Notes under the pieces: generated by a model
Database searches by the model: none
What the model saw: the letters and a program-made list of their open reading frames with translations, nothing else
Told to the model about the DNA's origin: nothing
Position numbers and translations under genes: made by a program
From: Bacteroidaceae bacterium
GTDB lineage: Bacteria > Bacteroidota > Bacteroidia > Bacteroidales > Bacteroidaceae
Length of the DNA stretch: 64,000 nt
Direction of reading: 5' to 3'
Assembly (NCBI GenBank): GCA_016292545.1
Contig: JAEDIG010000001.1
Coordinates: 5,579-69,578, forward strand
Shown here: positions 55,801-63,956 of the stretch, in pieces
Position numbering within the stretch: the stretch's first letter is position 1
Layout: the number at the start of each line of letters is the position of its first letter

Positions 55801-58800
55801 GTTGACATCCACAAAAATGAGGTATATCTTTGCAACGATGACGTGCGATACTTCAATCAGGATGCGTATGCTCAGAACAGCACCTATGCTGACAATACCA
55901 ATCATGCTTGGTTGCAGGATAGCATGATGTATGCTCTATCGAATGATTATTTTGAAGGTCGTGAGAAGGAAGAGGTAAAGAAACTGGAATCGTTCTTGCG
56001 TCAGCAGTTTGGCGTTAAGACCTTCACAGACAAGTCGTTCTTCATAGATGTTGTAATCAAGAACAAGGCGGTTATCTATGCCAGTCTTGTTGACGAGGCA
56101 ATTATGCTCACATTCTTGGAATACCTGAAGCGAGACGCAGACAGACTCTTTGATGATACTATGAGTTTCAACGACATCAAGGATATGCCTTTACTTGCCT
56201 ACGACGGAACCATAGTAAGAGCAAGAGAACTGAATATCCAGTATATCGAATACAACGAGGGCGCAAAGATTCTGTGCGAGAAAGCATGGTGTCCGAAGAC
56301 GTATGTTGTGCTCTCACAGAAATATACCGATGATTTCTCTCAGGATATGCGTCAGCTGTTCAAGATTGTGAAGTTTGACATCAATACCACAACTGACATC
56401 CTTGCTCAGAACGCAAACTTGCGCCAATCGGTTAATGTTATAAACAATAACGTTGATTTCTGGCGATGGGTCAAGGTAAACCAGAAGCAAATTGCATATG
56501 TTGATAAGTTCAAGACTATTCCGTTGCTTGACAATAACAACGCGCTTATCAATTGTGCATCGCTTTACATTTCTGACACCTATCAGCAGGAACAAATTGA
56601 GGCGTTGGTAACTAAGTATGTAAAAGAGGCGCAGTTCGTGTCTTCGTCTTACATCGAAACCGCCAATGAGAACGAGAAGGTAGAGTGGATGAAATTGTTT
56701 AGGAAACTCGGTCTTAAGTCCGATAACAAGGATATTCTTTTCTCAGACATCTTGCCTAAGCTTTCAACTATTGAGACTGAGTCTTTGGATTCGGTTGTAG
56801 CGATGATGACCAAGCACTTTAAAGACCTGAAGGATAAATGGGCAGAAAGGAAATACCAAATTATGCAGTTGAGAGTTCGTACTCAATATGCTGGTTATAA
56901 GACTCTTGATCAGGTAATAATCGTCAACATGGATGAGGATTCTGTATCTGAACCATTCAAGTACATCACGCTTGCTAACGAGGTTCATCCCGATATTCTA
57001 AAGGCAAATAAGGACTTGCTTCATGCTATCTCTGAAGAGTACGGTAATCGCAATCTCATTACCACAAAGCAAATGTGGATTGACGCAAAGGTTAAGGATT
57101 ATCTTGCAATGTTTGCTGCCGATGAGAATAGCGTTGCAGACATTCACATTCAGTTTGTACGTGAAGTAGCTAAGATACAGAGTGAGTATGACATAAATGA
57201 CACACTTCGTAAGCAGATAAAGTATCTGGTCAAGTCAAATGAAACGACATACAAGTTTGCTCATGAACTGACACTTGGAACAGAATATTCTCCAACGTGC
57301 GACTTTGAGGCAAATCGTGTGTCTGAATTGTCGTATCTTTCTGACACTTACATATTCGAAGGCAACAAGGATATCATTAAGCAATATTTCAAAGCGGAGA
57401 ACGTGCATCAAAATATGACGCGAGAGGACTTGAAGTATCTCGCAAACCGCACATTTGCTTGTTATTTCTGGTCGAAATGTTTCTCTCATCGCTTGGGCGA
57501 ATATGAATCATGGGTGGAAGATGGATGTTTCAATAACCGCGTGTGCATACCAACAGAGAATTCTGTTCAAAAGCCGGAGTTGTTGTATGCACCTCACATA
57601 GCTGGTTATGCTGTTCGTGCCAAGGTACCTCAATGGCAAGAGAAGGTTCCTTGCAAAGCTATTGTTGACTCTATTGACAATCGTGATGCTCGTGAATTAT
57701 TTGAGAAGATCAACTTCTGTAAGGCTCTCTCTTTTGAAGATTGCCTTTATTACCTTGCTCGTGTTACGCATCCAAGAGAGGAAGAAACTCATTTCCGAAG
57801 CATAGTGATTAATTGGATGCTGTCTTCGCCTGTTCCAGATGAGACTTTGGTTGACAACTATCGTAAAACGCCAACTGCAGAATGGCGTAATGGTAAGGGG
57901 CAGAAGAAGCATATTACGGAACTTTATGCTATCCATCCAGATTCGACACAGGAAAGGAATATCTTCCGTGGCGATGAGTTTGTTATGCAGACAAGTGCTT
58001 TCCCTTATGATACAGATTTGTTTGTCAAGGCCTGCAACATACTGAAGATAAAATGTCTGACAAGTTCTAATTTTGTGGCAACACCTATAGGCAAACAAGA
58101 TGAAACAGCTGATATGGTTGCCATACTCAGACCTCGTCTGCTTATCTTGTCGGCTATCGAAAACCCAGATCGATTCCAAGAACTCTACGAACGCTATAAT
58201 ACAAAGCTGTCGCAGTATCATTTTGTTGTATGTGAAAAGATAGACCTCGGTTATGATACTATACATAATGATGTAGAGCGTATCTATAACGATGACAATC
58301 ACCTTTATTATGTAAGCTCATGGAAGCATAATCGTACCTTTACAAAGTTCTGTAGTAGATTGAAGCGACTGGTAGGTTTTGACGTGTATGATAATGTATG
58401 TGAAGACGTTCTTGATGATAGCGTTTCTGTAGAAACGTGCATCGAAAAGTATTGCTCTTCGCTTGCATACGATGAAAAGTTCCGCGCTTATCTCAGATCG
58501 TTGGATTTGACCATAAACGTTGAGCCAGAGGAAGAAGGACCTATCGAAACAGGAAACGATTACTATAGCAATGCTACGAATGAACCAACAGATTCTGCTA
58601 TAGAAGCAACTACAGAGACATCAACAGAAAATCAGCATGTTGACGATACGGAAACTTTTCGCGAGGATGACAATATTGGTGCACCAAATAAAGATGTAAC
58701 GTCAAGACCTGTTAACGAACTTGAAGTTAGGGAAGAAGCAGAGACATCACCAAAAGAACTTATTCAAACCGCTTCGCAGCAGCCAACTTCTTACTCTCGT

Positions 58801-59817
58801 CCACAACAACAGTCGCAACAAGCCGAATCACCAGTTGGTCAAACAACGTCATCTACAGCAGAGGAAGAGTCAGAAGATGACCTTGGTCAGTATGACACAT
58901 ATGAACAGGTTGATGAAGAGGATATTGAAGACTACGATGACACAGATGAAACAGACGATGTAGAAGCTGATGTTGATGAAGATGTTGACACAACGGATAA
59001 TGCCAGCACAACGTCTTCTAATACTCATACGTCTAACACGTCTCACGCTTCATCAAACAAGCCTCATAAGGATTATAATCCTGACCGTAATGGGTACATG
59101 GGATCTGTTGATAAGGACAAGGATTACCAACCAGTTGGCGACAGGCCTTACAAACCTCGTACACGTAAGCATCCAAAGATTTTCACCAAAAAGGAATTAG
59201 AATGCCTTCGCTCACATGGAACGCCTCTTGAACTGGAATCATTACCACCAACGAGGGAGGAAATAGACCTCTTAGCTCAATGTAACATCAAGCCAGAGCA
59301 GATTGCCGACACAAACTATCTTGCTCAGTTGCGTATGTACCAGAACCTTAGAAATGAGATGCACACAGAACCTGAGGAAACAATGGAGGAGTTCGTGCGT
59401 AATGCGAGTGATGTAACTTTACACAAACTTAAAGATGGCAAATACATTCATACTTGTAGTGCTGCTCGTGGCGTGATGTATGTTTCTCCTTCTGTATGGA
59501 ATAAGATGGTTGATAACAAGTGGAAAATTTGCGTTTATCTTGATGGACAAGGCAAGAACTTCCATTACATTAACAACGCCAATGAATTCTTGAAACTCGT
59601 AGAAAAAGACGATGTTGTTATCAAGATTACCGGCAAGGAGAAAGTTGATGTGGTAAGGGCTCTTTATACAGGCATACTTGAAAATGCCAAAGGTACTGCA
59701 TACACCTTGATTCGTGTGGCAGCTCGTACAAATATGGATGCCGTATTCGCTCACTATGTTGGTGCTATGGCAGAAGCGGAAGATGGTAACGATGATTATA
59801 ACGATAACGACTATTGA
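52894..59817 (+). CDS. giant LOTUS/OST-HTH-GHKL ATPase protein (sacsin/Hsp90-like), putative defence factor
   Basis: The protein is 2,307 residues. Residues about 12-75 resemble an OST-HTH/LOTUS RNA-binding domain (GWVNMANFGSALLKAGINYK then ALGYEKLNEF). A small beta-rich segment follows (about 120-170). A sacsin/Hsp90-type ATPase occupies about 225-450, with the N box ELLQNANDY (251-259, Glu and Asn for catalysis and Mg) and the glycine motif GYKGIGFKTVF (318-328). The large middle (about 450-1880) has no recognised domain. An acidic, Gln/Ser/Thr-rich linker (about 1880-2090) leads to a compact C-terminal domain (about 2100-2300) that I do not recognise. There is no signal peptide, so it is cytoplasmic. 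Stop and helicase start overlap (TGATG), indicating coupled synthesis. A role as sensor or scaffold is inference. ATG 52915 is an alternative start. Confidence 0.85.
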   Translation: MINQNNDMINNDTLKKILSIFLSLKKESLPEKGEGWVNMANFGSALLKAGINYKALGYEKLNEFVMKSDAFLVHTDTSCKVPVKYIKEKEKLTDIYRKPRAERAQSIYTAPNEVIKVKRRLRLDNNIFIGQFAPQRNEGWFTITDIRNTDFTKIEDKERGIKNLSISFRSNKEFNRYAYYKFTWVLLGTDPLKFGIDLHEEITPIYPKDIVSSLYEGIMRYPAGAAKKITRSLDTLKKQLTQSGKEVFIYELLQNANDYPRRTKIDGKIQPLPVDVEFHITENYLTFEHTGEYFNPKNIAAICDINDGEKSDNIEAIGYKGIGFKTVFLDNDYVLLNTGKYTFRFDKSATDVINTPWQILPIWTEYNEIDHEIKSVFRQHPNEEFRVKFALQPRYKEILTDEDRDDNYIDLFTDVFKSERVILFIPNIKKVSIFIDGQDEPIVREKDNKDWCVSDSLVDDIPEDITDKINDVLENPDSLRSDGYEKIPEKYMNFRKTAVKFACKKAERKLMPVDDAMLYCYLPAKRADWGFNFLMNTDMVPNGQRDDIEDIELNHVIARIAGKQFFYWIKQLIESKEYDLDSIFALIPDFDECKKRRVYKTFIEEFQEEFEKLIKEEPFVPCVDKDGEQTFECIDNIINDMTGMTANGVISDEDFIILMELGDYSLPVDELRQSEAFMGFLYKHSPSSLNVKVDAVVKKCEETDFQTWLTVPENNTRFIRHWLSEDELNEFAKKNIFIEYEGDLFTAGSLYYDFDTNCNGIGFLRKFVPHLCEASRANFEEDENWKSFADKYFLSFSAASMITDCILSNEDAMALLNVPSNSVAFYRYLAVKEVDLKANKTKIPYITEDGGASTDYTNYHYFFNEDAHALTREKWLGENVINVLSHIYFDSLADDEKGNVTAIFANLGFNEFTKDSFITTVIVGDADFRAKVNAAIENNYVANKAFVEYVYGCEVQLKENVFKDYVLRCVDIHKNEVYLCNDDVRYFNQDAYAQNSTYADNTNHAWLQDSMMYALSNDYFEGREKEEVKKLESFLRQQFGVKTFTDKSFFIDVVIKNKAVIYASLVDEAIMLTFLEYLKRDADRLFDDTMSFNDIKDMPLLAYDGTIVRARELNIQYIEYNEGAKILCEKAWCPKTYVVLSQKYTDDFSQDMRQLFKIVKFDINTTTDILAQNANLRQSVNVINNNVDFWRWVKVNQKQIAYVDKFKTIPLLDNNNALINCASLYISDTYQQEQIEALVTKYVKEAQFVSSSYIETANENEKVEWMKLFRKLGLKSDNKDILFSDILPKLSTIETESLDSVVAMMTKHFKDLKDKWAERKYQIMQLRVRTQYAGYKTLDQVIIVNMDEDSVSEPFKYITLANEVHPDILKANKDLLHAISEEYGNRNLITTKQMWIDAKVKDYLAMFAADENSVADIHIQFVREVAKIQSEYDINDTLRKQIKYLVKSNETTYKFAHELTLGTEYSPTCDFEANRVSELSYLSDTYIFEGNKDIIKQYFKAENVHQNMTREDLKYLANRTFACYFWSKCFSHRLGEYESWVEDGCFNNRVCIPTENSVQKPELLYAPHIAGYAVRAKVPQWQEKVPCKAIVDSIDNRDARELFEKINFCKALSFEDCLYYLARVTHPREEETHFRSIVINWMLSSPVPDETLVDNYRKTPTAEWRNGKGQKKHITELYAIHPDSTQERNIFRGDEFVMQTSAFPYDTDLFVKACNILKIKCLTSSNFVATPIGKQDETADMVAILRPRLLILSAIENPDRFQELYERYNTKLSQYHFVVCEKIDLGYDTIHNDVERIYNDDNHLYYVSSWKHNRTFTKFCSRLKRLVGFDVYDNVCEDVLDDSVSVETCIEKYCSSLAYDEKFRAYLRSLDLTINVEPEEEGPIETGNDYYSNATNEPTDSAIEATTETSTENQHVDDTETFREDDNIGAPNKDVTSRPVNELEVREEAETSPKELIQTASQQPTSYSRPQQQSQQAESPVGQTTSSTAEEESEDDLGQYDTYEQVDEEDIEDYDDTDETDDVEADVDEDVDTTDNASTTSSNTHTSNTSHASSNKPHKDYNPDRNGYMGSVDKDKDYQPVGDRPYKPRTRKHPKIFTKKELECLRSHGTPLELESLPPTREEIDLLAQCNIKPEQIADTNYLAQLRMYQNLRNEMHTEPEETMEEFVRNASDVTLHKLKDGKYIHTCSAARGVMYVSPSVWNKMVDNKWKICVYLDGQGKNFHYINNANEFLKLVEKDDVVIKITGKEKVDVVRALYTGILENAKGTAYTLIRVAARTNMDAVFAHYVGAMAEAEDGNDDYNDNDY

Positions 59818-62159
59818 TGATGATTGACAATATCAAACTTGCAAACTATAAGTCATTCTTTGCTGACCAGGTGAAGGAGGCTATCGACGAGCAACAAAAA
59901 ATCAATCGCTCGCAGATGCGGAACTTATTCAAGACAGGTGAATTATCGCTTGCTTATGTTGATTCCATTCAGCATGAGACAGGCATGATTATCCTCAAAT
60001 GCCCTCGTCGTATGGCTCCACGCTTGAAAGTTCTGAAGGGCGTGTGCATAATTAAGAAAGGTGCTAAGCAAGCATTAGGTGAACACGTTACGGATTGGAT
60101 TTGCCGTTGGGAGGAGTTTGTTGACAATAAGGATTTTCATTCTCCTGGTTCTGACATGACTCCAATGTACTATGTTCATACTGGTGATTCCAACTATGAC
60201 TATGTTGCATGCTCTGGATTCAGTTTTAAGTTGTACGATATCTTGTCAAAGGCGTTGGCTGATGGCAAAAGTCTTTCACTTATCGTCCATAATCCATTTC
60301 CTCCTGTAGAGTATTTCCGCAACCTTGCCAGCTACATGGATGCATTCTCTTCAAACGAGGAATTGAACCTTGAACCGGCTATAGATTATGAGGAATGGAC
60401 ACCCGAGGAACTTGCGTTTGATGAACAGAAGCCAACAGGTATCTCTGACACAATCATAGACACGCTCGCTAATGAACATTGTTGTATCGTACAAGGTCCT
60501 CCGGGAACTGGTAAGAGTTACACCATTGCTTCTGTGATTTCATCGTATCTTGATGCTGGTAAAACCGTCTGCGTCACCACCATGGCGAACAAGGGCCTTA
60601 TCGAGTTGATAAAGCAGAAGCCTTTGCAGAAGTATGTGAAGGGAGGTCGTGTCAGCAAGACAAATCTCTCAATTGACGAACGCAAACAGGTGTCAGGTGT
60701 AAAAGCTGCCTCTGCCGACTTGCAGGTTCCTGGTGGCGAAATGCTCTGTGCGACAAACTATCAGTTGTCAAGCGTTTTTAGCGAAAAGAAGATGACTTTG
60801 TATGGTTTGCCACAATACGATTTAGTAGTCATAGAAGAGGCTTCTCAGGCATTCCTTACTGCTATAGTTGCATTCAAACAGTTGGGTGTGGATTGTATGA
60901 TAGTAGGTGACCCTATGCAGTTGCCGCCTATCGTGAAACTTAACAATCCACAATATAATTCGTGGAATATGGCAACTCAAGTTGAAGGATTGAAGTCTAT
61001 GGCGCTGGGAACATCTATAAAATCTTATCGTATAGTAACCACTTTCCGTCTCACGAGTCGATCTGCCTCCCTTACAAAATGCTTTTACGGGAATCGTTTT
61101 GTGTCTGTGAAGAAAGATTATTTAGATTTTACCAAAGCGAATAGTGTCTTATTTCCACAAGATGGCGGTGTACTTTACCATTGTACACAAGATGTCCGCA
61201 ATGGAGTTTATTCAGATAAAGCAGATGCTATTATACGAGATGTGATTGAAAAGCTGGAAAAATTTTATCCTGATCGTTCTTTAGCTATCATAACACCTTT
61301 TAGAGATTCTGTAAAGGAACTGCAGAAACGTTTCTGTACGTCTGACATTGAACTGGATATAACTATAGAAACGATAGATAGAATCCAAGGAATGACTGTT
61401 GATTATGCTATCTTATACATTCCTGGAAGGAATCCGGGGTTCGCACTCGAAGATCGACGTTTTAATGTAGCAACAAGCCGTTCGCTTAGTACGACTCTCA
61501 TTATTTCAGATATGCCTCTTAACGAATTTCATACTGTCTCACCTACAGTATTACAGTTTATAGATAATTGTGATAAGTTTGATGGTAAAACAGATGTATG
61601 GAGAACTAATTTGCAAGAGTCAGAATCATCAGGCCCTATAGTCCGACCTATATCTGAAGAAAAAACAGCATCAACGGTCTCCTCCACAATAGGGTTGAAA
61701 GTTGTAGGTAAAATTGACCTCTCTCAGTTTGAACGGAAAAAGAGGGAATTAAGTATGACGAAGAAAAACTATTATATCATTGATACTAATGTTTTTGTAG
61801 ACTATCCTGATATTATTTCTAAGATTGACAGAAAGTATCCTATCATCTTGTCTGCAAAGGTGACGGATGAACTCGATAAGATGAAAATCAAATTAACTGA
61901 AGAACGAAGACAAAACGCGGAGAAGGCATTACGCAATCTTAATAATGAGACACAACATGAGATTTTATACGAGTTCGCAGATACTTCTTTATTGCCTGAT
62001 GACTTTGATAAACGTTCACCTGACAATATGATATTATCAACCGCATTAAAGTATAAAGAACAGAATCCCATTATGTTGACATCGGACAATGGGTTACAAT
62101 TAAAATCGAAAGTCTTAGGAATTTCGTCAATAAGTTTAAAACAGTTCTTAAAACGATAA
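59817..62159 (+). CDS. UPF1/COG1112-like SF1 helicase fused to a C-terminal PIN ribonuclease domain
   Basis: The 780-residue protein has an N-terminal region (1-200) with a beta-rich insert. The helicase core has Walker A GPPGTGKS (about 226), Walker B VVIEEAS, motif III GDPMQLPP (about 363), motif V TIDRIQGMTVD and motif VI NVATSRS, typical of UPF1/Dna2-type helicases. The last 130 residues are a PIN domain with the expected acidic residues: IIDTNVFVD, KVTDELDK, SPDNMIL and LTSDNGL. PIN domains are metal-dependent RNases, so the protein could translocate along and cleave RNA. The start at 59817 overlaps the upstream stop by one base; GTG/TTG-type starts nearby were not preferred. The AlbA_2 fragment begins 2 nt after its stop. 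Confidence 0.92.
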   Translation: MMIDNIKLANYKSFFADQVKEAIDEQQKINRSQMRNLFKTGELSLAYVDSIQHETGMIILKCPRRMAPRLKVLKGVCIIKKGAKQALGEHVTDWICRWEEFVDNKDFHSPGSDMTPMYYVHTGDSNYDYVACSGFSFKLYDILSKALADGKSLSLIVHNPFPPVEYFRNLASYMDAFSSNEELNLEPAIDYEEWTPEELAFDEQKPTGISDTIIDTLANEHCCIVQGPPGTGKSYTIASVISSYLDAGKTVCVTTMANKGLIELIKQKPLQKYVKGGRVSKTNLSIDERKQVSGVKAASADLQVPGGEMLCATNYQLSSVFSEKKMTLYGLPQYDLVVIEEASQAFLTAIVAFKQLGVDCMIVGDPMQLPPIVKLNNPQYNSWNMATQVEGLKSMALGTSIKSYRIVTTFRLTSRSASLTKCFYGNRFVSVKKDYLDFTKANSVLFPQDGGVLYHCTQDVRNGVYSDKADAIIRDVIEKLEKFYPDRSLAIITPFRDSVKELQKRFCTSDIELDITIETIDRIQGMTVDYAILYIPGRNPGFALEDRRFNVATSRSLSTTLIISDMPLNEFHTVSPTVLQFIDNCDKFDGKTDVWRTNLQESESSGPIVRPISEEKTASTVSSTIGLKVVGKIDLSQFERKKRELSMTKKNYYIIDTNVFVDYPDIISKIDRKYPIILSAKVTDELDKMKIKLTEERRQNAEKALRNLNNETQHEILYEFADTSLLPDDFDKRSPDNMILSTALKYKEQNPIMLTSDNGLQLKSKVLGISSISLKQFLKR

Positions 62160-62263
62160 TTATGACCGAACTCGAAATACAACAAAACCTCCTCCGCGAG
62201 TACCCACAGGAGAATGCTCGGTGTGAATGGAAGGAATTTAAGAATCTGAAGAACTCGTTCTGT
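62156..62263 (+). repeat. 108-bp direct repeat, left copy
   Basis: It matches 63543-63650 at 100 of 108 positions. It covers the last bases of the helicase gene and the first 34 codons of an AlbA_2 gene; the last 36 bp are identical. The two copies flank the WG-repeat gene. Confidence 0.92.
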
Positions 62264-62278
62264 TTTAGTTTAATGTAG
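62162..62278 (+). pseudogene. 5' fragment of an AlbA_2 (Schlafen-like) gene
   Basis: The frame gives MTELEIQQNLLREYPQENAR and goes on to CEWKEFKNLKNSFC, equal to the start of the gene at 63549 with five residue differences. It then switches to four unrelated residues and stops. The normal continuation (GDEKDDVISYVSAIANMEGG in the right copy) is missing. It begins 2 nt after the helicase stop, so the intact ancestor was probably the third gene of the operon. Not functional as such. Confidence 0.85.
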
Positions 62279-62293
62279 AATAATATAATTTGT

Positions 62294-63520
62294 ATGATAC
62301 AGATAGATTTATTATCAGGTGATAAATTAAGTTTTGAGCCGTACAAGGGTTTGTCAATAGTGAGTTTAAACGGCTCTTCTAAAAAGTTCCATATTGATGA
62401 AGGTCCATTGCGTATTATTTGCGACACTCTGAGCCATGGAAATTATCACCATTTAGATAATCTTATTGATTCGACAGGTAGAAAAATACTGGATAAAGGA
62501 GTAAGGACAATCAAATATGACAAGCAAGGTTTCTACGTTGTAGAAGATAACAACGAGGATGAACTGATTAATCGTTATCATTGTATTCCAGGTGACAAAT
62601 ATGAAGAAAAGCATTGTATTGTATTAAATAATGGGACTATTCTCGCAAACCAATGGTTTGATGACATAATGGTTCTTCCACATGGATATTTTAAAGTTTT
62701 CAAAGACAACAAAGAGAATCTGCTAAATCTAAATAGTGAGTTTTATTTACATAGCTATGTTGACTTTATCACGGTGTTTTATGGGGACTACGCTTATTAC
62801 ATAAATGATGGCGTTCTCTATAAGGCAAATAAAAGTGGAGAACACATAAAAATAAAAGAGTTAAATACATTGCCTGTAAAAGGGAAATATATTCTAAGAC
62901 AATTAAGGGTTGAAGATGGTAATGTTGTTGGATATAATAAACCTATATCTACATTTCAGTTTCCGTATAATTCTTTAGTGTACAAAGCATACGGAGATGA
63001 CTTTCTGCCTACCGAGAATAACGGAACTAATGTTATAGATAAACATTCGAGACTTATTTTCAATCAATGGTATGACAGTGTTGAGTTTTCTCACATGCCA
63101 GGTTTATATTATGTTTGCAGAAATAACTTGTGGAGTATGGTTGACATTGCAGAAAACAAGGTGGTAGGTTCTGAATATTCGTTATTGACACCATTCCAAT
63201 GCGGATATGCAATAGCACGCAACACAAACAATACATATTGTGTTGTGGATATTTCTGGGAAAATAATAGTCGATGGTTTCACCTCCGTTTTACAAACACA
63301 GAAAGGTGGAATATGGAATGTGCAATATTATAAAAATGATAGTCATAAAACGTTTTTTCATGGACAAGGCAATAGTTTCATATTTATCATTCAGTGTCTA
63401 CTGACGGAAACTAATTGGCTTGGCTTGTTAGAAAAAGATAATATATGGTATTACTTTGACGATAATCAGCAGATGGTTCCTTTTTGTGAATATAAACTTT
63501 CTATTTCATCTGATAAATAA
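62294..63520 (+). CDS. WG-repeat protein inserted between two AlbA_2 copies
   Basis: The 408-residue cytoplasmic protein (no signal) starts MIQIDLLSGDKLSFEPYKG. Several segments follow the WG/KWG-repeat pattern: LNNGTILANQWFDDIMVL, FKVFKDNKENLLNLNSEF, HSRLIFNQWYDSVEF, YVCRNNLWSMVDIAENK and VDISGKIIVDGFTSVL. Such repeats form beta propeller- or solenoid-like scaffolds and occur in many Bacteroidota proteins of unknown role, some near defence genes. It begins 16 nt after the left AlbA_2 fragment and ends 28 nt before the right one. Its base composition is even more AT-rich than the helicase gene. It is probably cargo brought in by the recombination that split the AlbA_2 locus. Confidence 0.75.
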   Translation: MIQIDLLSGDKLSFEPYKGLSIVSLNGSSKKFHIDEGPLRIICDTLSHGNYHHLDNLIDSTGRKILDKGVRTIKYDKQGFYVVEDNNEDELINRYHCIPGDKYEEKHCIVLNNGTILANQWFDDIMVLPHGYFKVFKDNKENLLNLNSEFYLHSYVDFITVFYGDYAYYINDGVLYKANKSGEHIKIKELNTLPVKGKYILRQLRVEDGNVVGYNKPISTFQFPYNSLVYKAYGDDFLPTENNGTNVIDKHSRLIFNQWYDSVEFSHMPGLYYVCRNNLWSMVDIAENKVVGSEYSLLTPFQCGYAIARNTNNTYCVVDISGKIIVDGFTSVLQTQKGGIWNVQYYKNDSHKTFFHGQGNSFIFIIQCLLTETNWLGLLEKDNIWYYFDDNQQMVPFCEYKLSISSDK

Positions 63521-63542
63521 TAATTACACCAAAATACGTCTA

Positions 63543-63650
63543 ATAATTATGACCGAATTTGAACTACAACAATATCTCCTCCGCGAGTACCCACAGGAGA
63601 ATACTCGCTGCGAATGGAAGGAATTTAAGAATCTGAAGAACTCGTTCTGT
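63543..63650 (+). repeat. 108-bp direct repeat, right copy
   Basis: Partner of 62156-62263 (eight mismatches, all in the first 67 bp of coding sequence). It starts in the gap before the right AlbA_2 gene and runs through its codon 34. Confidence 0.92.
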
Positions 63651-63956
63651 GGGGACGAGAAGGACGATGTGATCTCCTACGTGTCGGCTATCGCCAACAT
63701 GGAGGGCGGGCATCTCGTGATAGGTGTAAAGGACAAATCGCTTGAGATTGTCGGGACAGACATTTCAAGGCTTACCTTTAATGGACAACCAGCCAATCCT
63801 CAATCGGCGACATTCAAACTTACGGAACAGTGTACTTATCTGTCGTCTGAAGGACTGTCCATTGAAGAGTTTGTAACAGATGATACGCATAAACGGGTAT
63901 GGATTATCCACATTCCTAAGCATCTTCCCCGCCGTCCTGTATTAGCCCAAGTTTGA
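63549..63956 (+). CDS. AlbA_2-domain (Schlafen-like) protein, probably 3'-truncated
   Basis: The frame from MTEFELQQYLLREYPQEN encodes 135 residues with the AlbA_2/Schlafen AAA_4 core: CEWKEFKNL, ISYVSAIANMEGGHLVIGVKD and VWIIHIPKHLPRRPV. Intact members usually have 350-550 residues with a C-terminal ATPase or HTH part. Here the frame stops after VLAQV, in the middle of what should be the conserved domain's last strands. The stop is real in the given sequence, so the gene is probably a second truncated copy, or the domain alone is expressed. AlbA_2 proteins are predicted nucleic-acid-binding regulators; related Schlafen proteins cleave tRNA. About 44 bp follow to the window end with nothing recognisable. 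Confidence 0.7.
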   Translation: MTEFELQQYLLREYPQENTRCEWKEFKNLKNSFCGDEKDDVISYVSAIANMEGGHLVIGVKDKSLEIVGTDISRLTFNGQPANPQSATFKLTEQCTYLSSEGLSIEEFVTDDTHKRVWIIHIPKHLPRRPVLAQV

